DNA of 64,000 bases from Ampelocalamus luodianensis. Taxonomy: Eukaryota; Streptophyta; Magnoliopsida; Poales; Poaceae. The translations under genes were made by a program, and so were the position numbers. The stretch is taken from assembly GCA_036346255.1 (NCBI GenBank), contig CM070628.1, positions 5,719,840-5,783,839 of the forward strand. The letters run 5' to 3'. Shown here piece by piece: positions 22,486 to 31,180 of the stretch. Numbering within the stretch: the first letter of the stretch is position 1; each line of letters starts with the position of its first letter. Under the pieces are notes generated by a model, which had not been told where the DNA came from, searched no databases, and was given only the letters and a program-made list of their open reading frames with translations.

Positions 22486-23742
22486 ATGGCGACTAGTGTG
22501 CCGACTTGTGAGCGTTTCCTTGCATCTTGGCATGATTTTTTTATCGTTGATGTGAGTCATGACAAGACGCTTGAAGATGCAATAATGGTGTTGTTTGCTC
22601 GGGAGGGATTCTCCTGCGATATTTGTGGCGGTCTCTTTAGTTTTGATTGTCCTAGTTTCAGAGATGAGATACGCATGGAGCCTAAGGAGAAAGAGCCCAT
22701 TGGCATATGTGCCGTAGCGATTGAGGATGAACGTGATGGAGAGATTTTCGAGGATGATCATGATGACTCTTCCGAGGATGATTCCCTACTCAAGCTAAGC
22801 AAGGTGAGCAAAGAAAAACTAATTGATGGATTGATTTCATATGAGTACAAATTGCATGCTTTTAGGAAGAAAGTAAAATTGCTAGAAAGTGAGAAGGGTG
22901 ATTTGTCTCATGAGCTCTCAATTTTGAAAACCTCCATGAATGCTTATGATTCATTACTTGTAGACATGGATAACTTGAATAACTCTCTTGCATGCCTAAA
23001 ATCTAAAAATGAATTATTGAAATTAAATGCTTCTATGCCATGTGATTCTTGTGTTGCCTTACATAATGAGCTTGATAATGCTAAGTTAGAAATAGGTAAT
23101 TTTAGATCTATGGCTAGAAATGATTGTGATTCTTGTGTAGGCATGCTTGCTGAATTTGAGAAGCTTAAATTGACTAATTCCCTTCACCTTGAGCAATTAG
23201 AAAATGCTAGGGTTGAGATTATTGAAATTGAAGCTAGGCCTTGTAGCATGTGCTTAGAATATGGAAAATTGCTTAAGGATGGTTTAGTCTCTTGCAAGAA
23301 TTGTGCTTGTTTAGAAAATGAAATTGATGCTTTAAATTGCTTACTTAATTCAAAAGCATCATCAATTTCTTGCACATCTTGCATTTCTTTGAAGAGCGAG
23401 ATTGATTCTTTGCGCGATGATATGAGCGCCATGTCTTGTGACTCTTGTATTTGTCTTCACTCCGAAATTGATGTTTTTAAGATTTCTCTTGAATCTTTGC
23501 ATTCAGAGTCGGAGTCTTTTTGTGCTAAAAGTGAGTCACTTGATGTTGGTTCTTGTTCCATCTTTTTTAATAGCTCTTCTTTAGGAGATTCAACTCTTTC
23601 GAACTCTTCTTGTGTTGTCCAACGTTTTTCAAAGGACAAAGGTGCTTCTTCTTCAAATGATACTACATCTTCAAAAGAGAAGTATCACTGCACCTTTTGT
23701 AAGAAGAATGGACACACTCTTGAGTTTTGCTTTACTGCTTGA
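22486..23742 (+). CDS. Gag-like protein of element A (418 aa)
   Basis: I place the start at ATG 22486 (MATSVPTCERFLASWHDF); the frame is open further upstream into the LTR, but that is upstream of the primer-binding site. The protein is acidic and coiled-coil rich, with repeated CDSC/CxxC pairs (CDSCVALH, CDSCVGML, CTSCISLK, CDSCICLH). It ends with a CCHC zinc knuckle CTFCKKNGHTLEFC, the RNA-binding motif of Gag. A TGA at 23740 stops it. The same frame then continues to 24312 with a second knuckle, so the stop may be a recent lesion. No protease or pol follows. Confidence 0.85.
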   Translation: MATSVPTCERFLASWHDFFIVDVSHDKTLEDAIMVLFAREGFSCDICGGLFSFDCPSFRDEIRMEPKEKEPIGICAVAIEDERDGEIFEDDHDDSSEDDSLLKLSKVSKEKLIDGLISYEYKLHAFRKKVKLLESEKGDLSHELSILKTSMNAYDSLLVDMDNLNNSLACLKSKNELLKLNASMPCDSCVALHNELDNAKLEIGNFRSMARNDCDSCVGMLAEFEKLKLTNSLHLEQLENARVEIIEIEARPCSMCLEYGKLLKDGLVSCKNCACLENEIDALNCLLNSKASSISCTSCISLKSEIDSLRDDMSAMSCDSCICLHSEIDVFKISLESLHSESESFCAKSESLDVGSCSIFFNSSSLGDSTLSNSSCVVQRFSKDKGASSSNDTTSSKEKYHCTFCKKNGHTLEFCFTA

Positions 23743-24312
23743 AACATGAGCATCGAAGTGCGTCGTCGTGTCTCTAGGAACACATATAGTCTTTCTCATG
23801 GCATGTGTGAGTCTAGTGCAAATACGAGGACGAGTCATGATGTTAGTTCTTCCAGGACTTCTTCTTTGAGTGACAATGGTGCTTCGTCCTCTTGGACCAT
23901 GTCTACTAGTAGACCTTTACACCATTGCTCATTTTGTGGGAAGAATGGACATCATGTGGATTTTTGTTTTCGGCGTGCAAAATATTTGCGTCGAGCTCAT
24001 GCTTCTAAGTCTCCTAGTGGACATAGTCTTTCTCATGACATGCACACTAAAGAGCCTAGCACGAAGACTCGATTTGTTGATGGCTTCTTTGACACCTTTC
24101 TAGTGGTGTTGGACAAAGATCGTGGACTTGGTTTTCATGGTTATGATTTTGTCCCACGAGCCGCCACGAGGCGTGATTTTCGCTGTTTTCCAAGAGGTGG
24201 ACCTCGCTTTGTTCATCGAGGTACACACCCACGGCGAGGTTGTGTGAATTCTTTTGATGCTTCGCTGGTTCTCATCTTGGTGCTTTCAAGCAAGGCCATT
24301 GCCGCTTTCTAG
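23743..24312 (+). pseudogene. Continuation of the element A gag frame with a second zinc knuckle
   Basis: In the same frame as the gag ORF, beyond a single TGA, the sequence encodes SLSHGMCES, a Ser-rich linker and CSFCGKNGHHVDFC followed by FRRAKYLRRAHASKS. The linker after the first knuckle looks scrambled by small indels compared with that after the second. If the TGA were read through, Gag would carry two CCHC knuckles. Confidence 0.7.
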
Positions 24313-25100
24313 AGATGGACCTCGCTTTCCTCTTCGAAGTTCTCCACTCGTGGTGTGCCTCCAAGGATGATGTTGGATCTTCTTGCATGGACCATCATTT
24401 GCATCATGCTAACTCACATAATGGTTCGATCGCTCTAGTGGTGGTGTGTCCAAGGTTTGGGTTCCCAAGCATTTGCTCTCTAACCCTTCGGGATCCAAGG
24501 TTTGGACACCTTGCCTTTCTCATGTGTAGGTACCGAGAATGCGAGTTGGAGAACATGGACTTAAAAGATTCTGATCTTCTGCTTCATTACTTGATCGGGA
24601 CTCTTGATGGTTCTCCACCTCAATAATGGCCTCCAAGAGGCATGTGCTTTCATGATCGGTGTCTTCACATGTTTTGTGAGCAATCTTATACCTTCATGCA
24701 TTTACCTTCATGATTATTCAATCTTGGCATGTTGTGCTTGTTTTGTGCTCACTTGTATCATATTGGCATGTGTCACTTCTTTGATATCATTTATCATGCC
24801 TTTACCTTGCTTATGTATCCATGTGCTAGATTGTTATTCATTATGACCATGGGTGTATGAGCTTGATTCTGTCATCATGAGCTTGTGCTGTCTTGTACTC
24901 TTACTCTCTTGCTCATGTTGAGTCTTGCTTGTATATCCATGTATCATATTATTGTTCTTTATTTCCATGGGTATATGAGCTTTAGTTTGTTATCATGAGA
25001 GGAAGAGATGATTCCTTGATGAATCCATTGTCAAAGGGGGAGAAGTTTTGGCAAAAATGTGAAAAAGAGTTTTCAGGATAAGGGGGAGAAGTTCAGGATG

Positions 25101-25310
25101 TTATGGAGAGAAGTTTTGTAAAAGGGAGAAGAAATGACTTCTCATTGTCAAAGGGGGAGCTTTAGCTTTTTCTATTGTAAAATGATGATCATAGTGAGGG
25201 GGAGTTTATGGAGAGAAGTTTTGTAAAAGGGAGAAGAAATGGCTTCTCATTGTCAAAGGGGGAGCTTTAGCTTTTTCTATTGTAAAATGATGATCATAGT
25301 GAGGGGGAGT
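25101..25310 (+). repeat. 105-bp tandem duplication with polypurine tracts
   Basis: Two nearly identical copies start ttatggagagaagttttgta with a period of 105 bp (second at 25206). Each contains two G5 purine tracts. One visible difference: gacttctc versus ggcttctc. Confidence 0.9.
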
Positions 25311-25634
25311 ATTGAAATTGCATTCTTTTGATCTTATTGTCGTTTCTGAATTTGAATTGCAATTCTTGATGACTCACAATGATCTAAGGTCAAATAGAAT
25401 AATTGTTCTTTTATATGGACCTTAAGTGAGATTTTGTCGATTCTCCTGAATTTGAAGCTTTCATGCTTTCTTTTGCCTTATCTCACTTGCCTATGCTATT
25501 TAGAAGCCAGCTTGGTCTTTTCCATTGCTTTCTCTTGCATTTGGACCAAGTTGTGCCTTTGCGCGAAAACGTCGGGTATTTTCATTTTTAAACCTCTAAT
25601 TTGCATTTTTGAGAAGATTGCCAATGTGTTCATC

Positions 25635-25644
25635 AAGGGGGAGA
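25635..25644 (+). other. Polypurine tract of element A
   Basis: AAGGGGGAGA immediately precedes the 3' LTR. This is the plus-strand primer for reverse transcription. Confidence 0.85.
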
Positions 25645-25645
25645 T

Positions 25646-27780
25646 TGCGGAGATCATGTGGATATGATCCTAATCTTAGTGTGTTGAACAATTGGCAATA
25701 GTGTTGAGGTGTTGGGAGAAACCCTCGTTTTCGGTGAAGTTCCTGTGCTGTCAGGTCTGAGGCGGTCTGACCGGCCATGGTGGCGGTCAGACCGGCTGTG
25801 CCTTTGGTTATTTTGCTGGTGAGTGGCTGGCGGTCCGACCGCCAGGCGGCCGTCCGACCGCCGGTGTGGCGGTCTAACCGCCCACCGAGCGGTCGACCGC
25901 CATGGAAGTGGCTTTGATTTTTGAGTCGGGCCAAAAATAGAGGTGTAGGCAGAGAGGAGGTTCTACTACTTGGTCCCATAATTTTGGAGCCTCCAGCAAA
26001 AGTTCTATTCGCTTGAAATTTCCAGAGGTTGCGGATTTCAAGGTGAAATTTTGGCTAAGTCCTCGGTGGCGGCCGACCGCCTTCATTGGCCGATCGGCAT
26101 AGCGCGCCGATCGGCCAAGAGTGGCGGTCGACCGGTTTTCACTTAACTTGTCGCCGTGTGGCGCGATGGTTGCTTGTTAGGTCAAGTTCATGGGTTTCAT
26201 TGCATATGTGTTGCATGATGCATGTTTTGACTAACGTGGGTCAAGTTGTGAAGAACTTGTTCCGCTTCGATTTGCTTGTCTATTGTTGTGCAAGTTGCTT
26301 GGTGGTCAACGACGGTCAACGGCGAGGATGATCGGGACTAGGCTTGAGAGCCGAGGTTCGTAACGATCGACGATGCCGTGAAGTCATTGACTCAAGCTTG
26401 GTGCAAGATGGACAAAGGTGACCGAACGGCGCTTCGGCGACCGTTGGACTCAAGCGGCGTGGGGCGGTGCAAGTGCCATGGTGGTTTCGGTGGGAGCCGG
26501 ATGGGAGAGACTTGCCGACATGATGAGAGCCGTTGGATCAACCTACACGTGGCGAACAGCGAGTGCCAGACAACCGACTCGGTCTTCTGAGAAGGACCGA
26601 GAAGGGGTATTTTGTAATTTTACCAATACCGCCTTGTTACCTTTGCCAACCGCGGCGCAAGACAAAGGCGCTGGAGAAGCGGATTAGGTCAAGAGGAGAT
26701 GAAGACGGCGCTTTAAAATGCGTATGCAGTGTGACCCGCTTGTGTTGGGCCTTAACGGAGCCCATTAGGTTATTTCTCTAGAAGGTCTAGGCCTCACTAT
26801 ATAGGAGGGGTGCTGCCCACAGCCCCTAACCCTTAGATATCTAAACCCTAATTTATGTTGTTAGGAGGAGAGAAGAGTGGAGGCTCTAGGGTTCTAAGAT
26901 TGATTGAGTGTGTGCTCACGTGGTGAGCTTTGTCCTCCTAGATTGGAGTGGTCAGTAAACAACAATCATCCATCTATCCAAATCAATCCAACATATTTCA
27001 CAAGATGAATCTCTATTTCGTTTTTGTGTTCATCCTCTTTATTTGAGATTTTGGGGTTTCTTTGATCCGTGAGTTTTGCTTGGTTTCTTCTCTTGATCTA
27101 GCTTGCTGTGACATGTGGGAATACATCTAGGATCATCTTGATCATCAATCACCCACGAGCAAGTTTCAAGATCAAGTTTTCGCTTTTGCTCGGTTTTGAA
27201 CCCTCCTTCGTAAATTGGAAAAAGGTCAAAACTTTGAAGTGGATCTACTCAATCGTTGCTTGGAATAGGTTCCTAATATCCTTAGGAAGGTGTGTTCCAA
27301 ATTTGGTCAAGTTTGGCCTTGTAGATCAAAAGTTAGACCGATTTTAGTTTCGGTTTCGGCTGATTTTTCTGCTCATCGTGCTAGAGGTCGCACCACCCAC
27401 CGAGAGGTCGATCGCTAGCAAATCGGTCGACCGCCCGTGTGAGAGGTCCGACCGCTAGGCAAAATATTCGACCCGATTTCGAGAGGTCGCATCGCTTAGG
27501 CAACCGGTCGACCGCCTGCGTGTGAGAGGTCTCGCCGCTAGGCAAAATATTCGACCCGATTTCTGAGAGGTCAGACCGCCCGAGACTCTGTGATTTATGT
27601 TTTTGTTGATTCTATTTCGGGGTTTTGATTGGATTCAATACAAGTCTTCCACTGTGCTTGTTGATTGATCTTCATAGCTTTCATAGCTATTGGAGTAAAC
27701 ATCGTGTTGAATCCGATCGTTGTGAAAAAAGTTGAGCGTGCTCCTATTCACCCCCCTCTAGTCGTCTTTCCGGTCCAACA
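25646..27780 (+). repeat. 3' LTR of element A
   Basis: Copy of 20327-22433. The TATA box is altered: TATATAGG here against TATATAAG in the 5' LTR. It ends CCGGTCCAACA, followed by the flank TATGT. Confidence 0.92.
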
Positions 27781-27785
27781 TATGT

Positions 27786-28997
27786 ATTCGTTCATGGCTG
27801 CAATGGTGCGACATTTCGCTGTTGCATGCGACCCTTCGCCGTGGAGGTCGCAGTATGACGGAGCTGTTGCTGTGCCACCTCGTGTGTTCTGGTGCCGCCC
27901 ACCGTGCCGGCCGCGGCCCCTACCTCGATCGCAGTTTGCTCGGCCGCCTCTTCTTCCTACTTCGGAGGGGTTCCATTCGTCCAGATGATAGACATTTCGG
28001 CCTTTTTGCCGATAGTTAATGCGCGGTTTGCTGGTAGCCGGGGCGGTAACTGCATCCTCCTTAACTGGCCTGTCTGTCGGTGAGCTGCTTGGGGTGGCAC
28101 CGTTTCTCCGGTGTCGTCTTCCTCCGCCGCATACTCTTCTATTTTGTCGAAGAGTTCGCGACGCGCGGCCGGCTTGCGTGCTAATTTTTCCGGCTGGGGC
28201 TCTTTCGCAAACCGCAGGTTGCGGCGTTTATGATGGTTGTCTTGTTGACGTCTTTGACTTGGTATTTTACTTCTGCGAACTTTCTGAAGAAGCTTCGGAG
28301 CGATTCGCCTGGGGCCTGCTTGACTGCGAACAGGTGTCCTGCGTCTTTTGGCTCGTTGTAGCTTCCTTGGAAGTTATTGTGTATGTGGTCGCGCAACTAT
28401 TCCCAGGCGTAGATGGAGCGGGGAGGGGGGATGGTGAAGAACCATGTTAGGGCGACGCCCTTGAGGGCGAGCGTGATGCTTTTCGCCTTTGTTGTGTCGT
28501 CCCCTCCCGCCGCTTCGACTGCTGTTTCGTATAAGCGCAGGAACTCCGAGGGGTCCGTGCACCCTTCGAAGGGCATGACTCCGGCATTTTGAAGTTCCTT
28601 GGCCAGCGTGCCGCTTCAAGTCCTGCGCTCAACGATGAGTTTGGATCTCCCCAGAGCTGCAGGTTCGTGTTTGGTTCCTCTGGGATGGTTTGGGCTCCAG
28701 CTTCGGGGTGTTGAGTGTCGTCGCGCCGGGTGGTTGCGAGGGTGCCTCCCGCCGCCGTCGGAGGTTGAGCATCTCTCGCCGAGGTCCACCAATTCCCGAA
28801 GTGCCTCGATGATTCTCGAGTGACGCCGCAGCTGCTCGCAAGGATTTTGGTGGGTGGTGCATCGCCTCCACGATGCCCCCATGAGTGGAGTTATTGACTT
28901 CTTCTTCGCGGCGGCGGCGGCAAGGGGCGATGCGAGCCGACCCGCTTTGCTTTAGGAGTGTTCGGGGCCGCAGCCGCCCTGTTGCCTCGGTTGCCAT
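27786..28997 (-). pseudogene. Gag of element B, upstream part, frameshifted
   Basis: The minus strand has an ATG at 28997 and Gag blocks in alternating frames: WPRNFKMPE, then CTDPSEFLRLYETAV-like (in broken frame), ITLALKGVALTWFF-like, and RDHIHNNFQGSYNEPKDAGH through LRSFFRKFAEVKYQVKD. These are the retrotransposon gag (capsid) blocks of grass gypsy elements. It is cut by element A at 27780 and continues at 20326. Several single-base shifts break it. Confidence 0.8.
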
Positions 28998-29051
28998 GAG
29001 ACTTTAGGTGCCCTCGGGGCCATGAGCTTTTTCTGGTGACTTTCTTGCCGA

Positions 29052-29070
29052 ACCCCACGGACGCGCCAAC
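29052..29070 (-). other. Probable primer-binding site of element B
   Basis: Just inside the 5' LTR the minus strand reads TTGGCGCGTCCGTGGGGTT, at the position expected for a primer-binding site. I cannot name the tRNA with certainty. Confidence 0.55.
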
Positions 29071-29682
29071 CGTCGAGTGAGAAGATCGGACAAGAAGAAT
29101 GGAGACCCTCGTGCGTATGAGACGAGGGGTGAACAGGGTTCGGTCTTTATTGATCCCTTTTGTTACAGGTAGGGGCTATTTATAGCTTCCCGACATGATA
29201 CATGGAAATACATACATACCCCTAACAAAGTACATTAGCCCTAGGGGCAGCAGGGTCTTTTACGCGCCCTACACGTAGCCTCTGGTGCACGATGCACCCT
29301 TGTGGACATGGTCTATCTTCAGGGGGTGCGCCTGGTCTACCGCTCTTATGGACCCCGTATTCTCCGATGGTCCTCTGCCGACTTCCCTGCGAGGTCTCTT
29401 CGGTCTTGCCGAGGGGTCTTCGGGATGTCTCCGAGGGGTCTTCGGGGTCCTCCGCGGGGTCTTCGGGATCCCTCCGAGGGGTCTTCGGGGTCCTCCGTGG
29501 GGTCTTCGGGATCCCTCCGAGGGGTCTTTGGGGTCCTCCGCGGGGTCTTCGGGATCCTCCGCGGGGGCTTCGAGATGCCTCCGAGGGGTCTTCGGGGCCT
29601 TCTCCGAGTATGTCTTTGGAAGGTCCTTTTGGTGCAATCGTGCTTCGCCGAGTCATGGGGCCGGTGGGGCGTCCCTACGACA
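29071..29682 (-). repeat. 5' LTR of element B (612 bp)
   Basis: It matches 11208-11811. The TATA box TATAAATA is on the minus strand at 29184-29177. The minisatellite has nine units. Homopolymers are often shorter than in the other LTR (for example gagggg against gagggggg). Confidence 0.92.
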
Positions 29683-29687
29683 ACCAC

Positions 29688-29831
29688 CTATATGGTCTTA
29701 TATACTCGTATACTACACGTACATACTCTCGGTTGCGCAAAATACTCCCTACGTTGTGAGATATATGAGATACAAAATAGGAAGTAACTACTCCCGGGAG
29801 TAGGAAAAAGGCTTCCTCTATATATATATAA
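29688..29831. mobile_element. Micron-like element, right part, and its flanking (TA)n
   Basis: It continues the element begun at 10956. GTAACTACTCCCGGGAGTAG is at 29783-29802; the element ends at 29818 and a short (TA)n follows. Confidence 0.6.
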
Positions 29832-29849
29832 TGATACTTATGATTGATG

Positions 29850-29978
29850 ATTAGTGGTCAAAGCTTTATGAGTTTGACTGTAACATTTTAAAACAATGTC
29901 CATCTAGACTGTAGATTTCGGCTATCACATGTTACTCCCCGTGAAAATTTCGGCTTCAAATTAGCTTTGACCACTAAT
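29850..29978. mobile_element. Small MITE-like inverted repeat
   Basis: ATTAGTGGTCAAAGCT at 29850-29865 is exactly inverted at 29963-29978. A related phrase (tttgaccactaattt) occurs at about 33443. The family is not identified. Confidence 0.5.
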
Positions 29979-30251
29979 TTAGGACCGTGACATTCTAAAT
30001 AGCTTCTAAAGGGAAATTTTGATAAATGCCATTACAGAGTGTCCAAGTGAGAGAAATACCATCGCTCATTTCAAATTTCGAAAGACACCACTGGAAAGCT
30101 TGGAACATTCTACAAATGCCACTAGTATACGTATTTTGTCAGTATTAGACCAAATTGCCCCTATCTTCAACCTCCTCACTCCTCACACCTGTACGCTTTA
30201 TCAAATGGCATCCCTTATCAAATTGGGAAATCCCCATACAAGATCCGACCA

Positions 30252-30344
30252 AAGGCGGTCGCTCCTCAGCGGTCACAAGGCTACGGCGGCTACGGAGGTG
30301 GCAGCGGAGGCGGCTACGGGGGCGGTGGCAGAGGGGTGACATAG
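30252..30344 (+). pseudogene. Glycine-rich coding fragment inside the MULE
   Basis: One frame reads RSQGYGGYGGGSGGGYGGGG, then RGV and T, then TAG at 30342-30344. This GYGG/GGYGGG pattern is typical of the tail of glycine-rich RNA-binding or DEAD-box proteins. No RNA-binding domain precedes it, so it is at most a fragment. Confidence 0.45.
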
Positions 30345-30867
30345 AGCCGACATCCTCAGCTATGGCCATCGTCCACACCCAACCGGGGCCAAGCTCGATA
30401 GTTGTGCAGAGTAGGAGACACCTGAGTTGGGGAAGTTTGTGCCGTGCTCGACAGCGCTCAACAGGAGGCTCGACGCCGGAGGACTCACCGGCGGAGCTGG
30501 CCGCTGTGGCGGTGTCTTGCAGCACACACGCTCCTCCTGCAGCTCGACATGTCGGTGTCAAGGTCTATGGGAAATCATGTCGATGTCAAGGTCTATGGGA
30601 AATCCGGCGGTGACAGCAACCAGATCTGGGCGTCGGCGGTGCACGGAGGTCCGGCGACAGCGGCCCAAGTAGATCCGGCGGCGGCGGCTCAAATCGAGGC
30701 CGGGCAGCGGTGACAGGAGCTCGAATCTAGGGCACGCGGCGACTCAAGAAGGCGAGCAGTGGCGATGGTCCGATTCGGGAGGCAAGCAGCAGCGACGGTC
30801 TTCCAGGTGCGATTGGCGGTGGCGGCCCAGAAAGAGGACATCGGCGGTAGCTCGAGTAGGAGGTCAT

Positions 30868-30868
<1 letters not shown>

Positions 30869-30915
<47 letters not shown>
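30869..30915. repeat. (GA)n microsatellite
   Basis: About 23 uninterrupted GA units inside the MULE-like element. Confidence 0.95.
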
Positions 30916-30918
<3 letters not shown>

Positions 30919-31180
30919 GCGGCGGCGGTGGTGAAAATTTTCTAGGGTTATAGGGTTTGGGAGGGCGCCTTCGCCGGCCTCTGCTCCATGGCGAGGAGCA
31001 AGCGCCCTGGCGTGCGAATAGAAGAAGACGGGGGCAATAACATCAATATTTGTGAAATATGTAGATCAGTGATATTTCTATGTGAAAAAGATGTTTTTAA
31101 TGGCATCTTTCGAATATCGAAATGAGCGATGACAATTTTCTGATACGGACATTTAGCAGTGGCATTTATCAAAAATTTTC

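Larger units (their letters stand above)
24313..25645 (+). other. Non-coding 3' region of element A with multiple polypurine tracts
   Basis: No pol domain in any frame. G-rich purine tracts of the type aagggggag occur at about 25035, 25080, 25155, 25196, 25256 and 25302, with the final tract at 25635-25644 touching the 3' LTR. Multiple polypurine tracts are a described hallmark of Sireviruses. Confidence 0.75.
20327..27780 (+). mobile_element. Gag-only Sirevirus-like Ty1-copia retrotransposon 'A', nested in element B
   Basis: LTRs of 2107 and 2135 bp (20327-22433, 25646-27780) start TGCGGAGATC and end GGTCCAACA. The primer-binding site is TGGTATTAGAGCC, matching initiator tRNA-Met. There is one gag ORF with CCHC knuckles and several polypurine tracts, but no protease, integrase or RT, so it would depend on a partner element in trans. 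Flanks CATGT and TATGT give a target duplication with one mismatch, and gag of element B reads on across the site. Confidence 0.9.
11208..29682 (-). mobile_element. Ty3/gypsy retrotransposon 'B', Tat/Retand type, ~11 kb without its own insertion
   Basis: LTRs lie at 11208-11811 (3' LTR) and 29071-29682 (5' LTR); termini are TGTCGTAG...CTACGACA. A 5-bp target-site duplication ACCAC is at 11203-11207 and 29683-29687. The minus strand carries gag, protease, RT, a Tat-type additional RNase H and integrase, in gypsy order. Between pol and the 3' LTR there is an opposite-strand transcription unit, a known feature of some Tat elements. The copy is broken by a copia element in gag, an in-frame TGA and at least three frameshifts. 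Confidence 0.93.
30013..31180. mobile_element. Mutator-like (Pack-MULE-like) element with ~160 bp TIRs
   Basis: The left end GAAATTTTGATAAATGCC and the reversed right end GAAAATTTTTGATAAATGCC start two arms alignable for about 160 bp (shared ATCGCTCATTTC, TTCGAAAGA and ATTGCCCC). Flanks ttctaaagg and ttgtaaata match at 6 of 9 positions, a worn 9-bp duplication at best. The interior is GC-rich with no transposase, and 30252-30344 encodes a glycine-rich segment, which suggests captured host sequence. Confidence 0.65.

Noticed and set aside
20060..29060. CRISPR-like array of repeated ggtc.gacc motifs
   Set aside because: Repeats are short palindromes at irregular spacing inside retrotransposon LTRs in a plant genome; no unique-spacer structure.
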